Positions 1 to 5,608 of a DNA stretch of 10,160 bases are shown here, in pieces (position 1 is the stretch's first letter; the number at the start of each line of letters is the position of its first letter). The DNA lies in contig JBBSIF010000098.1 of NCBI GenBank assembly GCA_038232255.1, forward strand, positions 1-10,160, written 5' to 3'. The position numbers were made by a program, and so were the translations under genes. This DNA is from JAWWPG01 sp038232255. Its GTDB lineage: Bacteria > Actinomycetota > Actinomycetes > Propionibacteriales > Nocardioidaceae. The notes under the pieces were generated by a model. It was given only the letters and a program-made list of their open reading frames with translations, was not told the DNA's origin and searched no databases.

Positions 1-559
1 CCAGCTGGACGTCGACGGGGGTCCCGCTCGCCTTCGTGAGTCCGGTGACCCGCTCGACGAGGGTGTCGGCCATGAGCTGGCCGCGGGTCCGTGGGTCGCC
101 GGCGGCGCGTCTCGCATCGTCGGCGACCCGGTCTTCTGCACGGAGGCACGCCGTCTCCCGCACCATCAGGGTGGCTCGCCACTCCGACAGCTCTCCGGCC
201 TCCATCGCCGCCAAGGTCTGTGGCATCTCACCGACCAGCGCGTTGGCCAGCCCGACCAGGCGCCCGCCCCGGTGGGGCGACTCTCGCCGAGCCAACGCAA
301 CTTGGGCGCTGATGCCTCTGCCCAGGTCGTCGTTGCGTACCCCGGCTGACTTCTGACACTCCAGTTGGGACTGGGTGAACGCAACAGCCTCGCGGGCCTG
401 CGCCGCAGCCAGCGCCGACTTCACCTGCTCCATCCACCGGATCCGGTCGATCCGCTCAGCGTCGTCCCCAGCGGGCGACGTGCCGCGCAGAGCGCCCAGC
501 CAGTCCGCGAGCTTGGCCGCCGATGGACCGCAGGTCTCCTCTGGAAGGTATTCGTTCAT
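1..559 (-). CDS. DUF222 domain protein (13E12/HNH endonuclease family), 5' part only
   Basis: The reading frame is open from an ATG at 559 to the left edge, giving 186 residues with no stop, so the C-terminus is missing. The visible part begins MNEYLPEETCG and contains the DUF222 core, including a stretch reading ARRESPHRGGRLVGLANAL (about residues 87-105) followed by a MEAGELSEWRATLMVRET segment. DUF222 is usually followed by a C-terminal HNH nuclease domain; this would lie outside the window, so nuclease activity is inferred only. The family is abundant and often multicopy in actinobacteria (the REP13E12 repeats of Mycobacterium tuberculosis). There is no Shine-Dalgarno sequence; a TAGAAT hexamer ends 7 bases before the ATG, so the mRNA may be leaderless. 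The start also sits inside an SOS-box-like palindrome. The family assignment is firm; biological function is poorly known. Confidence 0.85.
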   Translation of the reverse strand, partial: MNEYLPEETCGPSAAKLADWLGALRGTSPAGDDAERIDRIRWMEQVKSALAAAQAREAVAFTQSQLECQKSAGVRNDDLGRGISAQVALARRESPHRGGRLVGLANALVGEMPQTLAAMEAGELSEWRATLMVRETACLRAEDRVADDARRAAGDPRTRGQLMADTLVERVTGLTKASGTPVDVQL

Positions 560-567
560 GAGTTCGA
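552..567 (-). promoter_or_regulatory. Candidate SOS (LexA) box over the DUF222 start codon
   Basis: On the minus strand the sequence is TCGAACTCATGAACGA. The actinobacterial SOS consensus is TCGAAC-N4-GTTCGA, so the upstream half-site is perfect and the downstream half is GAACGA (4 of 6), 10 of 12 informative positions overall. The ATG of the DUF222 gene falls within it. In mycobacteria some 13E12-family genes are known LexA targets. The two mismatches are adjacent central bases of one half-site and could weaken binding considerably, so this could be a decayed site. Confidence 0.45.
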
Positions 568-572
568 TTCTA
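567..572 (-). promoter_or_regulatory. -10 element (TAGAAT) of the DUF222 gene
   Basis: TAGAAT on the minus strand matches five of six bases of TATAAT and ends 7 bases before the ATG at 559, so transcription should start at or next to the start codon. No good -35 hexamer is seen 16-18 bases further upstream. The hexamer abuts the SOS-like palindrome, the expected place for a repressor. Confidence 0.5.
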
Positions 573-718
573 CTACGGCGGACCGATATCGAGCCGCCGG
601 CAACGTCATCTGTGGACAATGGCTTCGCGCATTGCCGCTCATCCTCACTGAGGACGGAACGTATCCAGGTGGTCCTTCTCGGCGGAGCTCGGGAGTTGGT
701 ACCTCGGGAGAGTCGGTC

Positions 719-1123
719 TCAGCCGGACAGGAAGGACAACCGGACCTCGCGCTGGACGTTGTCGATGTTGATGTCGACCAGGCAGATGCCCTGCCAGGTG
801 CCGAGGGCCAGGCTGCCGGCGAGCACCGGAACGATTGCAAAGGGCGGCACAATCGCCGGCAGCACGTGCGAACGGCCGTGCCCGGCGCTGCCATGGCGGT
901 GGCGCCAGCGGTCATCTGGCGGCAGCAGATCGCGCAGTGCCGTCAGCAGGTCGTCGTCGCTTCCGGCCCCCGTCTCGATGATGGCCAAGCCGGCCGTCGC
1001 ATGCGGGACGAAGACATGCAGCAGGCCGTCGCCGGCGTCGCGTACGAACTCCGCACAGTCCTGCGTGATATCGAGAACCACGTCACTTCGGCCGGTGCGA
1101 TACGTTCGCGTCTCGGTACGCAT
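719..1123 (-). CDS. YjbQ / UPF0047 family protein
   Basis: A complete 134-residue protein, the usual length of the family. The diagnostic C-terminal stretch is present: IVPVLAGSLALGTWQGICLVD (about residues 97-117), with the G-x-L-x-LGTWQ core. The conserved histidine of the usual HTSA/HSTA motif appears as HATAGL at 41-46, with an acidic run DDDLL at 57-61 and a second histidine at 86. Members are small, soluble, trimeric proteins, often annotated as secondary thiamine-phosphate synthase because overexpression can replace ThiE; the physiological substrate is not settled. Where many relatives have a Gly-Thr/Ser turn before the VPV strand, this protein has PPFAIVPV. It starts 12 bases after the esterase stop, with no strong ribosome binding site, so it is probably co-transcribed and perhaps reached by reinitiation. 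Confidence 0.88.
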   Translation of the reverse strand: MRTETRTYRTGRSDVVLDITQDCAEFVRDAGDGLLHVFVPHATAGLAIIETGAGSDDDLLTALRDLLPPDDRWRHRHGSAGHGRSHVLPAIVPPFAIVPVLAGSLALGTWQGICLVDINIDNVQREVRLSFLSG

Positions 1124-1135
1124 GCGTCCATGCTG

Positions 1136-1969
1136 TCAGTCGGCGCCCGCAGCCGCCTGCCTGCCCACGAGCTCGAGCGCAAGCGAGATCGCCGGGATCC
1201 AGAAGTCCCACGTGTGCCCGGCACCGATCACTCGCAGCGAGCTGCGGATGCCCGGCGCGTCCAACAGCGCGACGTGCAGCTTTGCGGCCTCGAGCGTCAG
1301 GCTCGACCTGCTGGAGGCGGAAGAGTAGTCCTCGACGACCTCGGCGTCGCCGACGACGATGCCGACGCGGATCGGGGCTGACGTCGACCGACGGTTCGCC
1401 AACAACCGCCGGTACGACATCAGTGAAGCCCAGCGGTCGTGGTCGAACTGCTGCTGGCCGACACCGAAGGCGCCTGACCCGTCCGTTGACGAACGGACCG
1501 GCGGGGCGTCAGCGAAGGCGGCAGGAGCAGCCAAGGCGGCCGCGCTGAAGAGGCCCTCGTGTCTCAGCAGCCAGCCCACAGCCGAGCCGCCACCCATCGA
1601 GTACCCGGCCACGACGCGCTGGTCGCGACCAGCCGGTCCGCCCAAGCGGTTCTCGACCTCTGGCAGCACCTCGGTCAGCACGACCGACTCGACGGGCCTG
1701 CCGTTGCCATAGGCAGAGTCGACCCACCAGGCAACCTCTGACCACGGTCCCACCGGCGCCGCGATCGTGTGTGCACCAAGGTCACCGGCGGCCATGGCAG
1801 CATCGAGGCCCTCGACGACCCAGCTGACATCGGCGACGGTCGACCCGCGCCCGTGGAGCAGCCAGACCCACGGGACCTGATCGCTGGATGCCACCGCCGG
1901 ACGGGCGACCACCACCCGGACTGGCTCGCCCAGCAGTGCCGAGGCAACGTCGATGTGCAAGGTTCCCAT
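1136..1969 (-). CDS. Putative esterase, alpha/beta hydrolase fold
   Basis: A 277-residue protein from ATG 1969. It shows an oxyanion-side LLHGRG (37-42), the nucleophile elbow GYSMGG (122-127, Ser124), an acidic candidate in VVGDAE (Asp208) and a catalytic histidine in GAGHTWDFW (His252), in the right order for the esterase D/antigen 85-like group. WWVDSAYGNG followed by a helix ending EVLPEVENRLG is also typical of that group. No signal peptide is visible, so it should be cytoplasmic, unlike the mycolyltransferases. The substrate cannot be predicted. I chose ATG 1969 because AGGGTGGGA precedes it at suitable spacing; an in-frame GTG at 1993 would add 8 residues but lacks a ribosome binding site. 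It is the first gene of a probable unit with the YjbQ gene. Confidence 0.85.
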   Translation of the reverse strand: MGTLHIDVASALLGEPVRVVVARPAVASSDQVPWVWLLHGRGSTVADVSWVVEGLDAAMAAGDLGAHTIAAPVGPWSEVAWWVDSAYGNGRPVESVVLTEVLPEVENRLGGPAGRDQRVVAGYSMGGGSAVGWLLRHEGLFSAAALAAPAAFADAPPVRSSTDGSGAFGVGQQQFDHDRWASLMSYRRLLANRRSTSAPIRVGIVVGDAEVVEDYSSASSRSSLTLEAAKLHVALLDAPGIRSSLRVIGAGHTWDFWIPAISLALELVGRQAAAGAD

Positions 1970-2132
1970 GCTTCCCACCCTGTCAGTCGTCACCCGTTGT
2001 CAGTCGCCGGTGAGCTACCCCCGGCCAACATGCGAACTGATCAGTCGGCTCCTCGGAATCGCCAACTCGTACCCGTTCGATCGGGCACGTAGCGGGAACG
2101 ACAGCGATCCGAGGGTTGCGGGGAATGCGAAA

Positions 2133-2157
2133 CAGGCCTGGCAGGGGCGATGGCCTG
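2133..2157 (-). terminator. Possible terminator hairpin downstream of tRNA-Gly
   Basis: On the minus strand CAGGCC and GGCCTG (6 bp, perfect) flank a 13-base loop, and the stem is followed by TTTCG. It begins 11 bases beyond the CCA end of the tRNA. The stem is short and the T run is only three, so this is a weak prediction. The rest of the region from here to the esterase start shows no gene. Confidence 0.35.
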
Positions 2158-2167
2158 GGACCTTGCC

Positions 2168-2241
2168 TGGAGCGGGTGACGAGAATCGAACTCGCACTGT
2201 CAGCTTGGGAAGCTGATGTTCTACCATTGAACTACACCCGC
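2168..2241 (-). tRNA. tRNA-Gly (anticodon CCC)
   Basis: The minus strand folds as a complete cloverleaf. Acceptor GCGGGTG pairs with CACCCGC; the D arm is GTTC/GAAC around AATGGTA; the anticodon stem TCAGC/GCTGA encloses the loop TTCCCAA, giving anticodon CCC, which reads GGG; the variable loop is four bases; the T arm has GCGAG/CTCGT with one G-T pair around TTCGATT. The discriminator is T and CCA is encoded (2168-2170). The body is 71 bases plus CCA, normal for glycine. It is transcribed divergently from the EamA gene. Confidence 0.96.
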
Positions 2242-2276
2242 GCAACGCCGCCACTGCACCGCGGCGAGCGACGTTG

Positions 2277-2282
2277 ATACTA
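2277..2282 (-). promoter_or_regulatory. -10 element (TAGTAT) for tRNA-Gly
   Basis: TAGTAT on the minus strand lies 35 bases before the mature tRNA 5' end, which would give a short 5' leader for RNase P removal. Five of six bases match TATAAT apart from position 3 and 5 variation allowed in TANNNT; no convincing -35 hexamer is seen, so this is a moderate call. Confidence 0.4.
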
Positions 2283-2340
2283 CCGCCCGCGGGGTCGACC
2301 TCCACTCCGCCTCAGGCGCGAGCCACGCCATCAGGCCAAG

Positions 2341-2346
2341 TAGGGT
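2341..2346 (+). promoter_or_regulatory. TAGGGT element directly before the EamA start
   Basis: TAGGGT fits the actinobacterial TANNNT -10 pattern and ends 6 bases before ATG 2353, which would give a leaderless mRNA. The same bases include AGGG, which could instead act as a weak Shine-Dalgarno sequence at 7-base spacing; the sequence alone does not decide. No clear -35 hexamer is visible. Confidence 0.35.
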
Positions 2347-2352
2347 CCGGCA

Positions 2353-3180
2353 ATGGCCATCGTCTTGTCGCTGCTCTCCAGCCTGCTCTGGGGCGCATCG
2401 GACTTCGCGGGTGGCCTGGTCAGCAAGCGCCTGCGCGCCGTCGTGGTTGTCGGGTGGACTGCGACGTTCGGTGTCATCCTCGCCACGATCGCCGTCATCG
2501 CCACGGGTGGCTGGCACGGACCCATCGGCTGGCTCCCGTGGGGGATGGCCGCTGGAGCAGCCGGGGGACTCGGTCTCATCGGCTACTACCTTGCGCTGTC
2601 TACGGGCACGATGGGGGTCGTGGCGCCGGTAACGTCACTTGGCTTGGCGGTCCCGGTTGTCGTAGGCGTGCTTTCCGGCGAGTCCCCGAGCCGGGTTACC
2701 CTCAGCGGCATCGCCATCGCGGTCGTGGGCATCGCCCTCACGGGCGGCCCGGAGTTCAGTGGAGCCACGTCGGCGCGGCCGGTCCTGACCGCGATGCTCG
2801 CCGGCTTCTTCTTCGGTGCCTTCTTCGTGTTCATGGACCGCGGCTCCGAGACCAGCCCGGTGCTGACGCTCTGGTCGATGCGGGCGACGGTGACCGCTGC
2901 TTTCGTGGTGGCGGCGCTTGTCCGTCGTACGACGGGCGGCCTGCGAGGGCGGGACTACCTGTGGGTGCTGGCAATCTCCGCTGGCGACTTCGGCGCCAAC
3001 CTCTTCTTCGGCATCGCCTCGACCAAGGGATTCGTCAGCATCACGAGCGTGCTGAGCTCGCTGTACCCCGTCGTGACGGTGCTGCTCGCCCGCGTCGCTC
3101 TCAGCGAGCGACTACGGCGCATCCAGGTCGTCGGCGTGGCCGTCACCATGCTCGGGGTGGCGGCGATCTCGACCGGCTGA
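2353..3180 (+). CDS. EamA family (DMT superfamily) transporter
   Basis: A 275-residue, very hydrophobic protein with about ten predicted membrane helices, arranged as two five-helix EamA halves (about 1-130 and 144-275). Family hallmarks are LLWGASDFAGG near the start, the helix 3-4 segment GLGLIGYYLALSTGTMGVVAP (72-92), the charged pair GE (109-110) before helix 5, and the repeat in the second half, STKGFVSITSVLSSLYPVVTVLLARVALSE, where the terminal SE (251-252) corresponds to the GE. EamA proteins in this class usually export metabolites or amino acids, but the substrate cannot be read from sequence. It lies between a divergent tRNA gene and dcd, 81 bases upstream of dcd on the same strand; dcd seems to have its own promoter, so an operon is doubtful. 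The ATG is the first in frame at the helix 1 start. Confidence 0.9.
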   Translation: MAIVLSLLSSLLWGASDFAGGLVSKRLRAVVVVGWTATFGVILATIAVIATGGWHGPIGWLPWGMAAGAAGGLGLIGYYLALSTGTMGVVAPVTSLGLAVPVVVGVLSGESPSRVTLSGIAIAVVGIALTGGPEFSGATSARPVLTAMLAGFFFGAFFVFMDRGSETSPVLTLWSMRATVTAAFVVAALVRRTTGGLRGRDYLWVLAISAGDFGANLFFGIASTKGFVSITSVLSSLYPVVTVLLARVALSERLRRIQVVGVAVTMLGVAAISTG

Positions 3181-3227
3181 CATCCGGCTGGGCGGCCCGC
3201 GGGCAGGGAATCACCTACCGGCGCGGG

Positions 3228-3255
3228 GCGACAGCATCGGCGTGTTCGGTAGTCT
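3228..3255 (+). promoter_or_regulatory. Leaderless-type promoter of dcd
   Basis: A -35-like GCGACA (3228-3233, four of six bases of TTGACA) is followed after 16 bases by TAGTCT (3250-3255). The -10 ends 6 bases before GTG 3262, so transcription should start at the start codon. There is no Shine-Dalgarno sequence before the GTG, in keeping with a leaderless mRNA. Confidence 0.5.
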
Positions 3256-3261
3256 CGGCGG

Positions 3262-3837
3262 GTGCTGCTGAGCGATCGCGACATCCGGGCCGAGCTCGCC
3301 GGCGGCAGGGTCGAGCTGCAGCCGTACGACGAGGAGATGGTCCAGCCGTCGAGCGTCGACATCCGGCTCGACAGGTACTTCCGGGTCTTCGAGAATCACC
3401 GCTACCCGCACATCGACCCGATGGCCGACCAGCCCGACCTGACCCGCGCCGTCGAGCCTGAGGGCGACGAGCCGTTCATCCTGCACCCGGGGGAGTTCGT
3501 GCTGGGGTCGACGTACGAGGTCATCACGCTTCCCGATGACATCGCCGCCCGCCTGGAGGGCAAGTCGTCGCTCGGTCGGCTGGGCCTGCTGACCCACTCG
3601 ACGGCGGGGTTCATCGACCCCGGGTTCTCGGGCCACGTCACGCTCGAGCTGTCGAACGTGGCGACCCTTCCCATCAAGCTATGGCCCGGCATGAAGATCG
3701 GCCAGCTGTGCTTCTTCCGCTTGAGCACGCCCGCCGAGCACCCCTACGGGAGCGAGAAGTACGGCTCGCGCTACCAGGACCAGCGCGGTCCGACGCCGTC
3801 GCGCTCCTGGCAGAACTTCCACCGTACGACGGTCTGA
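3262..3837 (+). CDS. dcd: dCTP deaminase, probably bifunctional (dUMP-forming)
   Basis: A complete 191-residue protein, the usual length. It contains the trimeric dUTPase-like fold motifs: VQPSSVDIRLD (27-37), EGKSSLGRLGLLTHSTAGFIDPGFSG (99-124), the catalytic glutamate in TLELSN (Glu129), WPGMKIGQL (141-149), and the C-terminal nucleotide-binding segments HPYGSEKYGSRYQ and QRGPTPSRSWQNF. Dcd deaminates dCTP to supply dUMP for thymidylate synthesis in the cytoplasm. In the M. tuberculosis and Methanocaldococcus enzymes one active site performs both deamination and triphosphate hydrolysis. The THSTAGFIDPGF segment, with Gly116 rather than the His of the E. coli TAH, matches the bifunctional mycobacterial enzyme, so I infer dUMP plus pyrophosphate as products. 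The GTG start agrees with the MLLSDRD N-terminus of mycobacterial Dcd. Confidence 0.96.
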   Translation: MLLSDRDIRAELAGGRVELQPYDEEMVQPSSVDIRLDRYFRVFENHRYPHIDPMADQPDLTRAVEPEGDEPFILHPGEFVLGSTYEVITLPDDIAARLEGKSSLGRLGLLTHSTAGFIDPGFSGHVTLELSNVATLPIKLWPGMKIGQLCFFRLSTPAEHPYGSEKYGSRYQDQRGPTPSRSWQNFHRTTV

Positions 3838-3851
3838 CCGCACCCCCGCCG

Positions 3852-3899
3852 AAAGATCCGACGCACAGATTGCTGGAAGAACCTGAACGTCGGATCTTT
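3852..3899. terminator. Long inverted repeat between convergent genes, likely bidirectional terminator
   Basis: AAAGATCCGACG (3852-3863) and CGTCGGATCTTT (3888-3899) are perfect 12-bp inverted arms around a 24-base loop; CAG/CTG inside the loop can add three pairs. Each strand therefore ends its stem in TTT and starts it in AAA, as in bidirectional terminators. It sits 14 bases after the dcd stop and 11 bases after the stop of the opposing 45-residue gene. The long loop and short T run are atypical, so it could instead be a dispersed palindromic repeat. Confidence 0.6.
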
Positions 3900-3910
3900 G
3901 GAAGAGAGGG

Positions 3911-4048
3911 CTAGGCCTGGCGGTCGAAGCGATCCGCGAGTCCACGCAGGGCGCGGGCGGTGCGGGGGTGACGCGGCCGTCGGAACCGCTCGGCGTGCGT
4001 GGTGCGCTGGCGGATGACCTCGCGGGCGATGTCGTCGGACATGATCAT
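3911..4048 (-). CDS. Small hypothetical protein, 45 residues
   Basis: An open frame from ATG 4048 to TAG 3911-3913 encodes a 45-residue, strongly basic protein that begins MIMSDDIAREVIRQ and ends ADRFDRQA. Support comes from a good ribosome binding site (AAAGAGG ending 8 bases before the ATG), the terminator-like inverted repeat 11 bases after the stop, and G/C-ending codons. Two helices seem likely, separated by an RRPRHPRT turn; the tail LRGLADRFDRQA is amphipathic. It has no membrane segment and no cysteines. An alternative start is the ATG at 4042. I do not recognise a family and give no function. It lies downstream of the DUF4097 gene on the same strand, separated by a hairpin, so it may share the transcript only by read-through. 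Confidence 0.65.
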   Translation of the reverse strand: MIMSDDIAREVIRQRTTHAERFRRPRHPRTARALRGLADRFDRQA

Positions 4049-4094
4049 GGCGTTTCCTCTTTCTGGATGGTGGAGCCTGGTGTGCTCGAAGGGT

Positions 4095-4123
4095 TGGGGC
4101 TGACCCGGGGGGTCGGAGCCCCA
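4095..4123 (-). terminator. Strong nested hairpin between DUF4097 and the 45-residue gene
   Basis: On the minus strand TGGGGCT pairs with AGCCCCA (7 bp), then after a two-base bulge GACCC pairs with GGGTC around a three-base loop. It lies 78 bases beyond the DUF4097 stop and 46 bases before the start of the small gene. There is no T run, which is usual for actinobacterial hairpin terminators. It could also act as an RNA processing or stabilising structure within one transcript. Confidence 0.5.
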
Positions 4124-4201
4124 GGAGTGGTCTGCTGGTGATGGCGACGTACCTGGTCGGCACCCTCGCCCGGCGCCGCCACGGGGGGCAGCACCGATCG
4201 G

Positions 4202-5059
4202 TCACGCGTGCTGGAGGACGACATCGCCGGTTCCTGACATGACGTTGATGGACACGGTGAGGTCGCCGTCCGCGGGCATCTCGGAGGGGTCGAGCGAGGA
4301 GGTGACGTCCCCCGTGACGGTCTGGATGTCCAGGTAGGCGGCGGTTCCGCGGACGATGCCGATGGAGACGTCTCCGGACCCGGTCTTCGCGACGACCTCG
4401 CCGCGGTCGATCCGCTTCAGCATCAGGTCGCCGGAGCCGGCCATCACGTCGACGCGGTCACCACCTTCGACGATGGCGATGTCACCCGACCCCGTCTTGA
4501 CCTTGATCGTCTCGGTGACGTCCTGGACGACCACGTCACCGGAGCCGGCGGCGATGTCGCCGCTGCCGCGGATCGATCCCACCTTGACGTCACCGGATCC
4601 GGTCTTGACCTTGACGGAGTCCGCGACCGTGTCGATCTCGACGTCGCCGGAGCCGGCCTTCAGGTCCCCGGAGGCGATCTGCTCGAGCTCGACGTCACCG
4701 GAGCCGCTGTTGACGTTCGCGGCACCGAACCGTCCGTGGCCGGTCACGTCCGCGGAGCTGGTGTCGATGCGAAGACTGCTGTCGAGGGGCACGGTGATCG
4801 TCGCCCGGACCTGGCCCTTGCGACCGAACAGCCCGTTCTTGCTCTTCGGCATGATCAGCGAGACCTTGTCCCCGTGCTGCTCCACCCGCGCGTTGGCGAT
4901 CAGCTCCTTGGCATAGCCGTCACCGTGCACGGCCTCGAGCTCGATGGTCGTGGTCGACGTCTCCGCGGCGGTGATGTCGATCTCGCCGCTGTGAAACTCG
5001 ACCTTAAGGTCGACGGGTCCAGGGGTCGGGAAGTCCTGCCGGACGATGCTCTCTGTCAT
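4202..5059 (-). CDS. DUF4097 family beta-strand-repeat protein
   Basis: A 285-residue protein. After an N-terminal beta-rich part (1-100) it has seven regularly spaced GSGD[VIL] motifs starting at residues 119, 136, 154, 172, 190, 208 and 227, an 18-residue period, an additional GSGD at 165, and degenerate TGD copies at 249-251 and 277-279. This is the repeated beta-strand pattern of DUF4097 (related to the DUF2807 'adhesin' families), expected to form a stacked beta-helix-like sheet. No signal peptide or membrane helix is visible, so it is predicted cytoplasmic, unlike secreted members. I chose ATG 5059 because AGGAG lies 6 bases before it; an in-frame ATG at 5077 overlaps the upstream stop as ATGA and would add 6 residues. 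The gene is coupled to the ribbon-helix-helix gene upstream. Its function is unknown. Confidence 0.85.
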   Translation of the reverse strand: MTESIVRQDFPTPGPVDLKVEFHSGEIDITAAETSTTTIELEAVHGDGYAKELIANARVEQHGDKVSLIMPKSKNGLFGRKGQVRATITVPLDSSLRIDTSSADVTGHGRFGAANVNSGSGDVELEQIASGDLKAGSGDVEIDTVADSVKVKTGSGDVKVGSIRGSGDIAAGSGDVVVQDVTETIKVKTGSGDIAIVEGGDRVDVMAGSGDLMLKRIDRGEVVAKTGSGDVSIGIVRGTAAYLDIQTVTGDVTSSLDPSEMPADGDLTVSINVMSGTGDVVLQHA

Positions 5060-5073
5060 GCGGCTCTCCTGAG

Positions 5074-5601
5074 TCATCGCACCCACCCCTGGATGCGCTT
5101 GTTGGATGAACGGTTCTTGCCGGGCGCACCCGGTCCGAAGCCCGGCGCGTTGACGTTGATCGTCAGGCCGCTCGTCGCCGCTCTTGTCGCGTTGACGAGC
5201 CAGGTGTTGAGCGACTGGCCACGCTTGGCAGCGAGATCCTCGGCGCGGGCTTTCAGCGACTCCGGCAGCCGCAGCGTGATGCGGGCCACCGTGTCGTCGT
5301 CGAGGTCGATGTCCTCGTCGGACTCCGGCGCTTCGGGAGCCGGCGCCGGAGCGTCTGTGGCGGCGCCGACGACGACGAACACCGGCTCGCGACCCTTGAG
5401 CCGCAGCTCGACGCTGGTGCCCTGGAGCTCGTTGGTGATCTCGGACGCCGCCTCGGAGAGAGCGTCCATCAGCGTGAGCCGCACGGATGAGTCCAGCGCC
5501 ATGCTCAGCCGCTCGGCGGCGGCCCGGATCTCGTCCCCGCCGGACTGCGCCGCGACCAGGAGGTCCCGGCGCAGCTCCTCGACGAAGTGTGTGATGTCCA
5601 T
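5074..5601 (-). CDS. Ribbon-helix-helix (HicB-antitoxin-like) protein upstream of DUF4097
   Basis: A 175-residue protein from ATG 5601 (or 177 from GTG 5607). Residues 1-58 are helical (begins MDITHFVEELRRDLL), 62-80 form a short beta segment, 82-104 are a Pro/Ala/acidic linker, and 105-142 look like a ribbon-helix-helix DNA-binding domain: VARITLRLPESLKARAEDLA then a helix starting SLNTWLVNATRAA. The tail is glycine-rich then basic and ends RIQGWVR. Such proteins are often named HicB-family antitoxins, but no HicA-like toxin is adjacent, so that name would mislead. A transcriptional regulator, perhaps of its own promoter, is my inference. There is no Shine-Dalgarno sequence and a promoter ends just before the start, so the mRNA is probably leaderless. 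Its stop overlaps an ATG of the next gene (ATGA). Confidence 0.83.
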   Translation of the reverse strand: MDITHFVEELRRDLLVAAQSGGDEIRAAAERLSMALDSSVRLTLMDALSEAASEITNELQGTSVELRLKGREPVFVVVGAATDAPAPAPEAPESDEDIDLDDDTVARITLRLPESLKARAEDLAAKRGQSLNTWLVNATRAATSGLTINVNAPGFGPGAPGKNRSSNKRIQGWVR

Positions 5602-5608
5602 GAGCACT

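Noticed and set aside
688..710. CTCGGGAG direct repeat (688-695 and 703-710) between the YjbQ and DUF222 genes
   Set aside because: Only two 8-base copies, with no hairpin or promoter relation; chance is a sufficient explanation in GC-rich DNA.
365..1381. Plus-strand frames of over 300 codons across the YjbQ and esterase genes
   Set aside because: They are antisense to two proteins with clear family motifs, and their own translations show no domain.
2168..2241. The tRNA gene as an integration site of a mobile element
   Set aside because: I see no integrase gene and no second copy of the tRNA 3' end in the window, and both flanks hold ordinary chromosomal genes.
2015..2305. Frames over the tRNA gene giving GCSSMVEHQLPKLTVRVRF on minus and AGDENRTRTVSLGS on plus
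   Set aside because: These are well-known spurious translations of a tRNA-Gly gene and its complement; the cloverleaf explains the sequence.
4350..4920. Plus-strand frame with repeated TSPDPV/TSPEPA motifs
   Set aside because: It is the antisense reading of the DUF4097 repeats; its periodicity is inherited from the real gene.
5074..5601. A HicAB toxin-antitoxin system
   Set aside because: The ribbon-helix-helix region resembles HicB, but there is no HicA-like small double-stranded-RNA-binding toxin beside it; the partner is a DUF4097 protein.
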